From Mytilus trossulus (taxonomy: Eukaryota; Mollusca; Bivalvia; Mytilida; Mytilidae), in NCBI RefSeq assembly GCF_036588685.1, contig NC_086384.1, positions 51,415,973 to 51,479,972 on the forward strand: DNA of 64,000 nucleotides, in the 5' to 3' direction. Each line of letters starts with the position of its first letter. Position 1 is the first letter of the stretch. A program made the translations under genes and the position numbers. The notes beneath the pieces are model-generated. The model was not told the origin of the DNA. It saw only the letters and a program-made list of their open reading frames with translations, and searched no databases. Shown here piece by piece: positions 9,788 to 22,519 of this stretch.

Positions 9788-12700
9788 GTAAATTTTGATA
9801 TTTTTTCCAAAAAAAAATTAAAGCAAGTTTTTTTTTAAATATTGCAATAAATTTAGATTTATATATATTGTGCTAAGTTAAATCTATTAATACCTTTATA
9901 AATATGACGAAATGTCATTACATATATACATATATTTAATATTTATGTATATATACGACGTTTCATCATGAGTATTTATATCATTACATGTACAAACAAC
10001 AGTGGTGTAATCTCAGGAAGTTTTAAACTCTGCCAATACCTAAATGATTAGAACCTATAAAAAATAGGCTAAAATACGAATTTAATATTTTGAAATACAA
10101 ATTCCCAAAATCAATTGTCAGTACCAACTTATACATGTACCAACATTCATTGTTCTGAATTTATTTTGTTATGATAAAAAAAATATGGACATCAGCCAAC
10201 TTGTCAAATTATTTTTTGGACAGAAAAAAAAATACATTTATTGTCCTCAATTTTTTTCTGTCACTATTTTCAGTTAAATTCTGTTTTATTTACATTATAT
10301 TATTTTTGTAGCTTCTTTGCATTTTTTTTTTAAATTTGATAATAACGACCATGTGAACAAATCGTAATTTCTCGAAATATATTATTTTTTTGAACTTCCG
10401 TTTAAATAAAATGTTAGTGCATTTGTGAGCTGCAAGTGCACTAGAATTTTATCTAAACGGAAGTATACAAATTTGATAAAAAAGAAAATTCAATAAGTCA
10501 GTAGGTATAAATTTTGCGGGGATTTTCGAAATATAATCGATATACTTTTATTTTATCTCATTGGTTTAATAATATGTATAACTTGTTTCAATTTTGTCAA
10601 AATTAAAAACTTTCAATCAAAAAGTCTAAGCCGAAAATTTAAATTTGAACAATAACGTTATTTTAAAACAGAATAAAACATTAGAAAAAAAATGTTCCTC
10701 TATTTTGACATAGTCCCCATGCAGCAGACCAATTAATTATGTTTAATTACATATTTTAATTTTACGTTTAGTTTTACTATGAATTGTGGTCGATTCATGT
10801 ATACGTTCTAGTTGCCTCCCGCAGACCATGTAATTTTCAAAATTGATTTATCATTTTTTGGTTCGAAATTTAAAAAAATCAGATGCATAATGAACACTTT
10901 CACGATTTAGTTGGTTTATTTAACTTTTTCGTATTCTGTCCGCTATCAAAATCGGGAATCAAATTTAGTTTGCACTTAGTGCGGAAATCGACTGCATCAT
11001 AAATGCATTTTTTCTATCATAATTTGGTACGACGATGCATGGCCGAAAAAATATGACAATTTGGTCAAATCTAACTAAGAACATGTAATTAATGTAGAAA
11101 TATTTGAACACGTCATTCTCGGTCCAGATGTTGCTCGACACACGGTTTTCGAAGAGCAACTCACTGTCAAGTTATGTAGGAAAGAATTTACTTTTGATGA
11201 CGACGGAAATTACGAACGAATTAAAGCTGTTGTATATATTATTTAAATATTGAAGAAGTGCACGACAAACTACAATTTAAAAAAATTCCGACATAGATTC
11301 AATAGTTGTACTTTATAAATTAATATGTATTTACGGAATTGCCCGATGTGGCATTATTATCTAAAGACTCATAATTAAACAAACATTTTTTTTCTAATTC
11401 TTTATATTTTTAATTCTTTATATATTCTAATTCTTTATGTCTTCATGCATGTGAAATATATAAATTCCAGTTATCCTAATGGCGTACCTTAAATTTTATT
11501 ATTATCTTGATCTTTGAATATTTGTGGCAAAAAACTAAATGAGATTAATTATATATTTTTTGCTTTGTGAACAATCCTATCAAAATTCACTTTTCTCTGA
11601 TTTTTTTCTAGTGACACGTGTCTGATCATTATTTTTATTAAAAATATATTATACTTTTTGATGGAAAACTTATACCAAATTATTATTTTTCTATCCGCTT
11701 CATAACATCTGATCATCACATGAAATATTAATGTCTATATATTCCCTTTTCTATAGCTTTGGTGTGAAAAATTCAAGTATCGTTAAATTCAGGACATCAG
11801 TTGCAATCGAAACAAAGCTATTACAGAAAAAAGAGTTAGAATTCGCGTATTAAGAATGAGGGGTCCCTTACGGAGCTGCATATATGATAAATGAATATTC
11901 GTTTTACAAGTATCGTCCAAAGGTTTGCCAACTATGGTACCCCTCACCCTCTTTTATCAAAATCCTAGATCCAAACCTGGTTAGCTATAGTTCCATTTAT
12001 TAAGTACATAAATGTATACTTACTTCCACAAGGGTGAAATTATTCCATCATGTATTATAAGGCCATATTTCCACGTTTAGCTTCCAATATGTATGTAATG
12101 TTTGTCACTGGACATTTATGATACAACTGACTGTCAATTCCTAGCACAAGAACTTCGATGTTAGAAAAGCACATTGACTGCTGCAAATGCTTAACTGCGA
12201 AAATTTAAATATATAACCACAATAAAATCCCTATATTCTCCTCAAAGAAAAATCGCCCAGCGATCGTCCCTTCCAGCTTCGCCCCTGCACCATGTATCAC
12301 ATATAAGAGAAGGTTTGCGAATATAAAACAATTTTTTCAACGATCAACCCCTGCTGTACTTTCATGAAGCTTCATTATAATATCACATAATTAGAAAACA
12401 TTAACTCCATTGGCAGTTCACGTTCACGGCATTGCCAATTTTAAAACGGATCCTTGATACACGAACACACAAATATGGGCCTAGCTCAGTGAATTTGTAG
12501 CTCAAGCTCAGTCACATTTTGCCTTTTACGTCAATGTCAGTGGGCCCACTTCACTAGCTATGACAAAATACTGGCATCCACTAAACATATGTATAACTCT
12601 TCATAAAAGACATTAGCAGAATCATCTCTTCCACTGAAGTGAGAATTTTTCTGTGGTTCCCGAATTTCTAAATTCCTTGTCGTGAGAAGAAGGAAGATAT

Positions 12701-15700
12701 TTCAGGAAAAACATTATGAGGTCATTTCAATCTAGCCATAACAGGGAAAGAATATCGAGATATTATTTCCCGTAACTAATTTGAATTCTTAAATAAATAA
12801 TATAGATATGTTTTTTCATAGTACAAGGATTTGATTAATCGGGTTTTCAAAATAGAGGACAATGGACCAGCTGATTCACGCCGCTGAAGACCCATTGGTA
12901 GCCTTCGGATGTTTTCTGCTATTTGGTCGGGTTGTTGTCTCTTTGACACATTCCTCATTTCCGTATTATATAGAATATAGAGAACAAACAGGCAAAAGAA
13001 TAAAGAATAGAGAACAGTAGTTTTAAAAAGTGAAAAAATTCAGATATTCGCCATATGTTGCGCCATGCCAGTGTACAACTGACGAGATAAAAATTATACC
13101 ATTGACTCCTATGGTCTGGTTGTTGTCTCTTATGCACATTCCCTATTTTCATTCTCAATTTTATTAGATCCAAGTTTGACATGAAAGTAATGCCATATCT
13201 TTCACGAAATATATATGCCAATGCATGAATTCCACGACTGTTAAATCCTGTATGATTTGTAGGACCAATTTCATTTTAATTTGTATCACACCAAGTTCAT
13301 TTAAAGTCTTTTTGAGATTCATCAATCTAATTAAAATATAGATCTCGGATTTCGTAGATCTGGATTTTTTTCCAAGTCAGATTGGAGGTTCGCCGTCCAT
13401 TAAAACAACATTTCACCAAATTGTATGAATGGTATGTTGAAAACTACAAATTTAATAGATATTGGCATTGTATAATGATACTCACAAATTGAATAATAAG
13501 ACAGTTTCAACCAAAACCAAAATTTTAACATAAATAAAGCTATGTATTACTTTTCGTCTACAAAATGATTTTTTGTCAAAGCAAAACACATACAAGCAAT
13601 TATATTACTTCAAAACAGTCTTTAGACCGTTGTTTTTCTCCGTTTGAATGGTTTTACAGTTAGTCATTTTGTGGCCCTTTGTAGCTTGTTGTTCGGTGTG
13701 AGCCAATGCCCCGTGTTGAAGGCCGTACATTGACCTATAATGGTTTACTCTTTTAAATTGTTATTTGGATGGAGAGTTGTCTCATTGCACTCACACCACA
13801 TCTTCCGATATCTATTTAACAGCCAAGTATATATAGATATTGAATTATATAGAATATGAAATATAGAAATATGTGTTTCGAATATCATGGCATTCAAAGG
13901 CTCAAATTCCACTACTTTTCATTATTTTTTCGATGTTGACTCACAAAATTAAATCAGAAGAAATTATTCTTCTTTTATGCTATGTCTATAACAATCTTGA
14001 AATTTCGAAATTTCACTTAACATTGCGAAATGGAAACTAAGACTGTTTTTAAGATGTTAACGAAACCTCACGAATGTCTGGCAAAAAAGTTATTGGCATA
14101 CGACTTTATATATAGCGCTGAATATTCAAAGCTTGGATCCTGTGCAAAATGTCTGCATTCCTGTGGGTTGTGATCAAGGTGCTTTGTAGACGTTTGATTT
14201 ATTTCAAAGCGAAAGGGGGGGGGGGGGGGGGGGGTACTTCTGAAGCTTAATGTTCTGATCCTGTCTGTAATCTAGGTCAATCACAAATGACAGATAACAT
14301 CCAGTGGCAAATAGTACAGGCTGTTTGTTAAACGTAGATTTGAAGGACAATCGAAATCAATATTAATTAATTTACACTTAAGAGAAAATAGATATTACCT
14401 ATAGATACAGTTTTAATAGATGTTTAGTAGGGATTCATTTTGAGAATTACAATGTATTTTGCATGAAAAACAAACTTGTGGTAAGAAATTGTGTGTGAAT
14501 TTTAGATAAGAATGTTACAATGTATTTTTTGATTTGATTTGATTCTATTTTATTAATGAAGAACATGACTGGTCATTCTTTAGGCTAGTGACCAATGCAT
14601 GTCTGCTTCTATTTAATTGATATTAAAATTAAATGAATATATAAACAGAAGTTTATAAATTTGGTGCGTCCAAGTCCAATTGTGCTTTTCAGGATTTACC
14701 TTCATCGGAACTCTAAAAACCTTAGACTAAAGAACAAAATGTCCCCGATATCAATTCCTTTGTTAGCAATTTATTCATGTATAAATAAATATGATGCACA
14801 AGATGCGCAGTAAATATTTATAAAATATCATTTGGTTTTATTTGCATATTTTAAAACAGAATGTCGTCAGAGTTTACTTTGTCGTAAAGAACTTTTAGAA
14901 ATTATTTATTTACAGGTACTAGTCTATTTCATGTAATCTATATATATATATATAGCTAGGTGTCGAGATCTTATCGTTAACTGCGCCAAAATGAGACCAC
15001 TTGGGTGCCAACAACCCCACAGATTGTAAAATAGTACAAAGATAATAGTCATAATATTTACATTTATGGTTGAATTGAATAGGGGCGGGGCTTGTATTTA
15101 TAGATTTTACACGAATGACAGCCAGAGTGTCGTATTGTTATCATGTTTCAAAATTTAAATTTTAAATAATTATTATCTCTATGTTAGTTTACAACTCTTA
15201 CAAATCTTTTATTTCCTATCTGAACAATTAGTAATTTATCTGGCAGATCGCGTGATTATAAAGTAAGTAACTAGTAGTAAACCTATTGGCCAATGATCAA
15301 TAAAAATAATTATTTTCGTACCTTTGTGTGACCCGATTAACTGTCAAAACTTTGAACCGAAGAAGACATGCATTATTATATAGTAACTCGATTTTAAATT
15401 ATGTATTTAAATTATATATTTTGATTTATAAACACATGAGTCATTATCGATCTTTGAAGACTAAAAATAAAAACAAAGAGAGATTTCACTGAGTGCATAG
15501 CTGAAAGGACTGTAAGAGTTATCTTTGAGATGACTTCGTTTTACACATTAAGCTAGGGGGAAGTTTTCAACCGTTTTAGGAAAGCTTATAGAGTCTTACA
15601 TTTTGTTATATATTAAAATTTTCACATATTACACTGATAATTCATATACCCACAAATATTATATCTCAAAACTTCCTAAAACTGAACAAAGGAAATTATC

Positions 15701-18425
15701 TGGCATGAGTATGTAACTATATATATTTTTCGTTCCCGGAACAGTTTGTATATTTCAAAATTTATCAAAAGTGATTGCATCTGAACTATTACTAGACTAG
15801 TATATGTATTTAACAGATGCTTTTAAATTATATTTACAGTAAAATTACTTCTTAGTTATAATTTTCAATGTTCGATTTATTTGCTATCCCTCTGTAGTGC
15901 TATCGAAATTTTTAAAAGAAATTTTCCTTTTTTTGGTCTTATATTTTTTTTCCATTTATCATTCAGTATTTAATTTGCTTGATAGAAGTTAACATTTTGA
16001 TTTACTTTACATATGTAGAACAATTAAATCGACATCAATCAAACATTCAACTATTTTTTTAAACTTTCGTTTATCAGACTGTTGTACTTTATCGGAATTG
16101 CAGTTTTTAAAACAAAAGAGTCCACTATATATATGTATGGCTTTATGTATGGCTTTGATATAGAACAATAATAGGACTTTTACTGTTAACATAGATATTA
16201 CAAATAATTTGGGTTGCAATACTCTGTATGATTCAATCAATGATTTTTTGTAAATACTGTGTACATTTAGCTTGTAAATAGAATAAAATTTGACTGGAAC
16301 ATCGATAGTACAAGTATCGTTTTACTAATTTGACAAAAAATAACTTAGCCTATATTTAAAACTAATAAGTTATTTGTGTTATACTGTGTATCCCTTTTCT
16401 AAGTGAACAAATTGGCTGCTTTATGGCTGTTATATTATGTTTAGAACACGTTCGATTTAACATCTTAATGTCGTGTTAAACTATTTCAGACTTGTATCCA
16501 AGTTCTAATTTCTTTTTCAGCTTCAACCAGACGAAGAAAAGAAATTAGAAAAACGGAGAGAACAAAACAGAAGAGCTGCGAAAAAGTTCCGGGAAAGAAA
16601 ACGAAGTGATACTGACAGACTTGAACAGGTAATTTCACACCAATTGTATTCTCTGTGTAAGGCAACAGTAGTATACCGCTGTCCGAAATTCATAAATTGA
16701 TTCAGAAAAGAAAATATCCGGGTTATAAACTAAAACTGAGGGAAACACATCAATTATAAGAGGAGAACTACGACACAATAGAAACACAACACTTATATGT
16801 AACACTCACAGAAACGAACTATAATATAAAACTGGTCATTTTACTGACTTGGTACAGGACATTGTAAGAAAAAATGGTGGGTTGAACCTGGTTTTGTGGC
16901 TAGCTAAACCTCACGCTTTTATGGCAATGTTAAATATAACATTAAAATGACAACATTAAATGTTTAATTGGGACAGACTTGAAAGTTCAAACCAATTTTA
17001 TTCTCTAATTGTAGTTTTGCAATTATGGGGTAAAAAAAAACCAACAGGATCCCCCATTGAGCATGCACTGCTGATAAACATACTTAGGTTCTTTTTTCAC
17101 TAAAATCACTTACTGTTTTTTTACCATCTCAGAGGTCAATGAAAGTAAATAGACAATTACAACTGCTTATAAGATTTTACCCATTAACATAAAAACAAGT
17201 TTCGCGCCCTAGCTGCGGCTTATATACAACGGTCGTTGGTACTCGAGACATGTCAAGACCCTCGTTGCTGACTGGTATAGAACGGTCATTAGTTTATTCA
17301 TTAGGTAATCGCATTACATCTGAATTTAAATATCAATTAGATATATAGTTCGAATTAAATCATAAACGAAAAGGGAGTTTTGTGTCTCGTTTTATGTTAT
17401 ATTTGTTACAATTATAGTTATTACAATACAGTTCTGGAACTTTGAACTCAATAGAAAACAATATTATTTAAAAGCTCTTTATTCCTTCTTCTAAACATAA
17501 CCGTTTTAGCACAAGTCGTAAAATTTTGAAGAAATTATATTAAATTACCGACAGTTAAATCTATCCGTTTATAGATTTAATTACAGGTTACTATGATTAG
17601 ATACAAGTGAAGTTTTTTTTAATGTATATAAGAAAATCTGGTTTAATGCGAACGAACAAACAATTTCAAGTGTTGTCTCCATTTTGAGTTACACAGGGCA
17701 TTTAAAATTGATGTTATCATCTAGGCCGAGTTCACTTGAAACTCTACAATCGACTTTAGAGTTAATAGATTATCACGTGAACACATTAGAGTTGATATTT
17801 GGAACAACTCTCAGCAACTCTAGGGTAAGGCCCTGACAAGCATAAAAAATTAAATATTCTCTTTGGTTTGACGTCATTCAGAGTTTCTCGAGTTTAACCC
17901 TGGCTCGGTGAGGGTTGGAACCAGGGTACGAGAGGTTAACTCGAGTGGTTCAAGTTAAATCATTTGTTGAAACCCGAGTAAGTAAAGTTAACTCGAAAGT
18001 TTCAGGTGAACTCGGCCCAGTCTTTAGACGGTATTGGATGAGCCTACGCACAATCGTTACGCTCTCGTACCTTTCTTCTGATCCGCCACCACTTGTATTT
18101 TCAAGTATGAAAATATTCATACATTTTTCGCTTTCAAATTTGTGAAGGTAAATCTAGATAAGCGAATCGGATGCACGAATTATACAAGGTGTATTTTCAT
18201 TGATTATCTTTTCCTTTGTTGTTTGGTTTAAGGCGACCATTTTTTAAAACCCTTATTCTTTGTTGTTTATTTTAGGCGACAACAGAATTAGAAGTGCTTA
18301 ATCACGAATTACGAGATGAAATAAGAAGACTGTCTACAGAGTATCATGAATTGCATGTATTATTGACATCCCACTCATGCGTGGTAGATAATACACCTTC
18401 AGTGTACGGCGAATTGGGAACCTGA
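9524..18425 (+). CDS. ATF3-like: ATF3/JDP2-like bZIP transcription factor (gene span, three coding exons)
   Basis: Exons 9524-9787, 16521-16628 and 18276-18425 join in phase 0 with GT-AG borders to give 173 aa, close to the 181 aa of vertebrate ATF3. The N-terminal part (about residues 49-65) has LPLLKEELKCKIL, comparable to the TPFVKEELRFAIQ segment of ATF3. The basic region (residues ~98-115) reads KRREQNRRAAKKFRERKR. Leucines at 122, 129, 136, 143 and 150 form a five-heptad zipper. The protein should bind CRE/AP-1-type sites in the nucleus as a homo- or heterodimer with Jun/ATF partners and take part in stress response. The basic-region position that is normally Cys or Ser (NxxAAxxC/SR) is Phe. 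BATF- or Fos-like identity is the main alternative; ATF3/JDP2 fits better by length and by the N-terminal block. Confidence 0.85.
10394..10464. repeat. Perfectly sized 71 bp hairpin in intron 1 of the bZIP gene
   Basis: Arms of 32 bp beginning ACTTCCGTTTA pair with 4 mismatches around a 7-base loop (TGAGCTG). No target duplication is evident. It may be a minimal MITE. Confidence 0.65.
12835..13170 (-). repeat. Dispersed repeat family E fragments
   Basis: Two pieces read, on +, 'gaagacccattggtagcc…tttggtcgggttgttgtctctttgacacattcc' and 'tggtctggttgttgtctctt…cattccc'. The same element occurs at 21590-21910, 25120-25265, 35965-36065, 36310-36600, 47770-48080, 51700-52330, 53450-53950 and 58370-58594. 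Short ORFs that read ...VPKRQQPD... come from it. Confidence 0.7.
13650..13805 (+). repeat. Dispersed repeat family C fragment
   Basis: Contains 'ccgtgttgaaggccgtacattgacctataatggttta…ggatggagagttgtctcattg…caccacatcttcc'. Related copies lie at 28560-28790, 37410-37510 and 39605-39812 (+), and at 19855-20150, 24240-24480 and 60435-60525 (-). The 3' portion is the best conserved, suggesting a SINE-like element. Confidence 0.65.
14213..14234 (+). repeat. Poly-G run
   Basis: About 22 consecutive G within an AT-rich intron. It could form a G-quadruplex but is equally a simple mononucleotide run; length may be affected by sequencing. Confidence 0.8.
16521..16628 (+). CDS. ATF3-like: ATF3-like coding exon 2 (basic region)
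   Basis: Acceptor TCTTTTTCAG|CTT and donor GAACAG|GTAATT bound 36 codons that encode the whole DNA-contacting basic region and the first zipper leucine. Intron placement before the basic region and inside the early zipper matches the usual ATF3/JDP2/FOS gene layout. Confidence 0.88.
16655..16970 (+). repeat. Dispersed repeat family D
   Basis: Begins GGCAACAGTAGTATACCGCT G, includes 'actaaaactgagggaaacacatc', and ends with 'gggttgaacctggttttgtggctagctaaacctc…atgacaacatt'. Partial copies lie at 57100-57180 (+) and 57700-57830 (-). Confidence 0.65.
17721..18020. mobile_element. Foldback/MITE element (300 bp) in intron 2 of the bZIP gene
   Basis: The ends CTAGGCCGAGTTCACTTGAA and the reverse complement of the right end (CTGGGCCGAGTTCACCTGAA) form a terminal inverted repeat of about 23 bp with two mismatches. 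The interior repeats GTTAACTCGAG-like words in both orientations. No coding capacity. It ends about 255 bp before coding exon 3. Confidence 0.75.
18276..18425 (+). CDS. ATF3-like: ATF3-like coding exon 3 (leucine zipper and stop)
   Basis: Acceptor TTTATTTTAG|GCG is followed by 49 codons and TGA at 18423-18425. It encodes the remaining zipper heptads and a short tail, SHSCVVDN…YGELGT. A Ser-His/Cys pair just after the zipper resembles the HRPTC motif of ATF3. Confidence 0.87.
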   Translation, partial: ATTELEVLNHELRDEIRRLSTEYHELHVLLTSHSCVVDNTPSVYGELGT

Positions 18426-18612
18426 GACGCCATCAACCTTGCGATAATGATCGTACAGTCACTACGACATGACTGTTTACAAGAAAGAGACAATAGTCTT
18501 AAGATGATCTGATGAACTTGCCAATAAACTTCACAATGACTCGATGATCTAAACAATTTAACAACAATAGAGTTTGTTATGAATTACAAAATACCTGCCA
18601 ATTTGAAACTTT

Positions 18613-18915
18613 TGACAAGATATTGACATGATAGATTTATTTTATTCTCCACAGATTAAAATCAATAACGTTTATCACGTGACAAGATATTGAGATGATA
18701 GATTTAATTTATTCTCCACAGATTAAAATCGATAACGTTTATCACGTTAAAAGATATAGATGACAGATTTATTTTATTCTCCACAGATGAAAATCAATAA
18801 CGTCTATCACGTGATAAGATATTGAAATAACGTTTATCACGTGACAAGATATTGAGATGATAGATTTATTTTATTATGATTATCCAGATTAGAATCAATA
18901 ATGTTTATCACGTGG
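18613..18915 (+). repeat. Tandem ~67 bp repeat in the 3' UTR of the ATF3-like gene, with CACGTG boxes
   Basis: Four to five units of the type GACAAGATATTGAGATGATA … TTTATTTTATTCTCCACAGA … AATCAATAACGTTTATCACG TG lie 190 bp after the stop codon. CACGTG occurs at 18676, 18808, 18838 and 18909; one unit has CACGTT. Because the polyadenylation signal is at 19128, the array should be transcribed. Confidence 0.75.
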
Positions 18916-19127
18916 AGGGAGTAATCTATACACAGTAATTATATTTATTGTTATACATATATATGTGTGTACATGATATGTGTTGTTTTATCTATTACTC
19001 AATTGATCTCAGTTGTAAATTAATGAAATTTTATTTTCATATTAAAGTTTTAGTGTTAGAATTTCAATGTGTTATGTACACGTGTTCTGATGTATTTGTG
19101 CAGTGACAAATATTTGAAAATACGTAC

Positions 19128-19133
19128 AATAAA
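19128..19133 (+). terminator. Polyadenylation signal, ATF3-like gene
   Basis: AATAAA about 700 bp after the stop codon; it gives a plausible 3' UTR that includes the 67 bp repeat array. Confidence 0.5.
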
Positions 19134-19389
19134 GATAAACAGCATCATCAACAAAACATAAAAAAGGATCACTCACAAACAATGAAATCAAGAGCCCATG
19201 TTCTCAGTTTCAGATATTCTTTATAAAAATGTATAAAGCAACCCACTTACACAACAAACTTAAAATACGTCAAGAGGCAAGTAATTGACAAATTGGGAGA
19301 AACTAGAAGAACCCTGTGAATCTCACCATGTGTACGTTTTTATGGCCCACCTACGATAGAAGGATTTTTTTACAGAATTAAGAGTGTCC

Positions 19390-19720
19390 ACCACCATGCA
19401 CTTGCACTGCACTATTATTAGAATAGTAGAATATAATGATATATAAATGGACTCGGGGACTATTATTATATTAGTATAGTAGTCTCAGGTATGCTGATTT
19501 GAATACATTATAATAGTTATGACGGGACGGTTGAATTTCCTGTCATTTATTCATCCTCCACGCACGAACTTGTCTCAGAAAAAAATATATCTCTGTACAT
19601 TAACCTCAGTTTCATGTATAGAGATGTGATATTTTTCTGTGACATGTGCTTTTGACAATCCACAAGAACTTGCGGTCATCCGATGTTCAGTACTTCAGTA
19701 CTTTGATGATTATTATAACG
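19390..19720 (+). repeat. Dispersed repeat, copy 1 of 2 in the window
   Basis: Shares with 62280-62625 the segments 'cctgtcatttatt…cacgaacttgtct', 'atatctctgtacattaacctcag' and 'ggtcatccgatgttcagtacttcagtactttgat'. Non-coding, class unknown. Confidence 0.65.
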
Positions 19721-19854
19721 ATGCGGAATGTTGAAATCATCGTCATCATCATTACACACCTTTTACAACATATAGTCATAGTCAAAATAAAGTTTAACGT
19801 AATACTGAACATGTAACAAAATTTTTACAGCAAAATAATTCATACAGCATAAAT

Positions 19855-20150
19855 ATGGTGTCATATGAATGCCAATGAGAAAACTATCAACCAGACTTGG
19901 GTATTAACATCATAATGTCATCATACATGTACAGCCTCTAACAATGAGCAAAAGCCATACAATATAGTCTGCTTCAAAAGACCCCGACATGACTAATTCA
20001 AACGAAAAACACCAATGACATGATTGATTACAAAACAAAAAACGAAAAATTGTATCAGCAACCACTTAATTGCAGGCTGCTAACAGTTTGAACATGAGCA
20101 TAAAGAATGTAACGGGATAACACATGTTTTTGAGAGCTTGACCCCTAACC
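19855..20150 (-). repeat. Family C copy, reverse orientation
   Basis: Contains 'gatttggtgtcatatgaatgccaatgag'-type sequence, 'cctctaacaatgagcaaaagccatac' and 'aaaaggccccgaca', the complement of the family C core. Confidence 0.55.
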
Positions 20151-20459
20151 GGGAACATTGATGTAACTGCAAAATATATATAAAAAAATACTGCAAATAT
20201 CAGTTGATAAGCTCAGATTGGCATGAAGCACAAAACAAAACATAAAGACAACAGACACAAAGAACCAATTTAAGAAAAGCTAGTTCAAAGTTAAGTACAA
20301 CTGATGAATAAATCATTATCCCAGACAAATATATCAATTAGTACACATTCAAAAGACGTCATTAACTGAAGAGTATGACCTTGTGCACTGCCAAAATATA
20401 AGTACACATTAATAATATGAAGTGTCATAGGTACCCATCACTGTACACACATAACAACT

Positions 20460-20600
20460 GTTTAAGGTCCTCAATGCTCTTCAACTCCGAACTTCATTTG
20501 GTCTTCTTACGTCACTGACGAGTCTTTGTAGACGAAACGCGCGTCGGAGTGTAGACAATTTTAATCCTGGTATCTATAATGAGTTTATTTGCTATTAAAA
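20460..20600 (+). ncRNA. Retrozyme fragment with intact hammerhead core
   Basis: ACGTCA is followed by CTGACGA (20515-20521), stem II GTC/GAC with a short TTTGTA loop, GAAA (20533-20536), GCGC and the cleavage triplet GTC (20543-20545). The core is intact (position 7 of CUGANGA is free to vary). Stem I is weakened because GGAGTG replaces TGGCGT. The fragment ends with the usual 'aatcctggtatctataatgagttt'. It is a single truncated unit with 'cctcaatgctcttcaactccgaacttcatttgg' upstream. Confidence 0.7.
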
Positions 20601-21590
20601 CAACTGAAATAAAACAATTTTCAATGATCTAACATATTCCGGTGCCAGTGAAGTTGATAATCTTTTTGGGTAATACTATTAGTTACGTAAGTGACCTAAT
20701 ATGATATATACAGGGTCTGTAAATTCTATATGGGGTGAGAGCGAAGCTAACCTAATATTGAATATACACGGTATCCACGAGGTCGCTTTTAACCAATCAT
20801 ATTCCTAGAAATGTATAGGAGGTAAGATAATATATATTGTGATATATAATGCAATCGTATCAAAGCTTAAATATGCCATCGACCAAATAAATATTTACGT
20901 GATCGCCATGTGCAGCCCGAAACAACCATTTCATGTCGCAAAAAGGGAAAGTTCTAAACACGCAGTTTGAACCAAATAATTTAATTGGGTATATGGCATT
21001 TGTATTTTTTTTTTACAAAAATGCGCAAAAAACTGATTTTACTACAAATGATATCTTATGTCAAATCTATTGAACTTGTGATTGTAACTATTGCCTAGTT
21101 TCAAGCTTTAGTATGTCATTGTTTTTCAACTTTCAGCTGGTCTATACGATAAGATACTACATTAATTGATAATATCTGTACAAACCGTGTTTCATTTTCC
21201 GTATCATTATGACAAGTGTATTTATTATAAGACAACGATAACCTTAGTTTATCTAGTTCCTATCAAGTGACACAGTTCTTCGTTTCAGAAAGGTTTTATA
21301 ATATGAGCCGAATATGTCTATGTATAGCTCTTATACATCATGCTCAAGCTAGCAACCACTTTTCAGATATTCTTAAATGCCAAATCTCGTAAGAGAAACG
21401 AAATTTATAAATATGTAATGCTGAGGTATTAAAATCTTATTTTGAATAAATACTAATAAAATAATCGGGTTAGAACGGAGGAACCCATAAACCATAGAGC
21501 GTAGAATAACAGATGACACTATGACCAGGAGAAACCATATAACACTAAGGATTGACACGATTGGAAACCAAGATATGTATATGTAAATAA
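20601..21590. other. No gene seen
   Basis: AT-rich intergenic DNA with no ordered repeat or supported ORF. Confidence 0.45.
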
Positions 21591-21910
21591 GGAGTTGTGG
21601 TATATGATTGCAAATGAGACAACTATCCACCAGAGTTTAGATTTATCGAAAGTAAGCAATTAAAGGACACCTTACGGCCTTCGACAAAGAGGAAACCCCA
21701 TACAGTATAATCAGGTACATGTATACAAAAGACCAGAAGTTTATAACAATGGAAACGAGAAAACTAATTATAATGACCTATATTTTTATTTAGATTCAGA
21801 TGAGGCCTGCCTCCAAGTGCGGGATTTTCAAGCTGCGATGAAGACCCATTGATGGCTTTCGGCTGTTGTCATGTTGTCTCTTCGACATATTCCCCAGTTC
21901 GATTGTAAGT
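21590..21910. repeat. Family E fragments in opposite orientations
   Basis: 21605-21720 carries 'tatgattgcaaatgagacaactatccaccagag' and 'acggccttcgac', while 21805-21900 carries 'ctgcctccaagtgcgggattttc…gaagacccattgatggc…tgttgtctcttcgacatattcccc'. Confidence 0.55.
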
Positions 21911-22519
21911 TTCAATACAAAACAAAACAAATTTACGAACAACAAATATGACAGACATGCATTGTTCAATTCTTCTCCTATTTCCGATATATTTGATTCA
22001 TATTCCGTGACACTTGACTCCGTCAGAATTCGGTTGTTTCAACCTAAACAATGTCGACCAAACTTTATTATGACCTCGTTGTTATCATAATGTCATTGTC
22101 TTACATATATATAAATTGCGTTTGACACAAATTGTATAGATAATTTGAGAAATAAAATATGTAAGTACGTGTGATTAAGTTATTTATTGTTGCCAGTTTC
22201 AATCATTTCTCGTACACACATGTCTTGAAGTTTTCGCTGTCATACGGGCTCACGAGCACATGGGACATATCTCTCTCTATATATATATATGTATACAACT
22301 CGTCTAAACATCAAACAAACAATGTAAGATCTGTAAATTTGCTTTCGCAAATTGTTTGTTCTTCTCTCGATAGAAGACGTGGGTAACTCCGTAAAACATT
22401 GATGAAGCTAGTCATGAAGGGACTGGAAGTAAAATTTGATTTACTTATTTTGTCAAATTTTCATGAAAATAATAAGATCAAATTATTTGTTATTTTTTAT
22501 TAAAAGTTTTCGTTCATGG

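Noticed and set aside
14213-14234. Poly-G run as a regulatory G-quadruplex
   Set aside because: A pure mononucleotide run in an intron is better explained as simple repeat expansion or a sequencing artefact.
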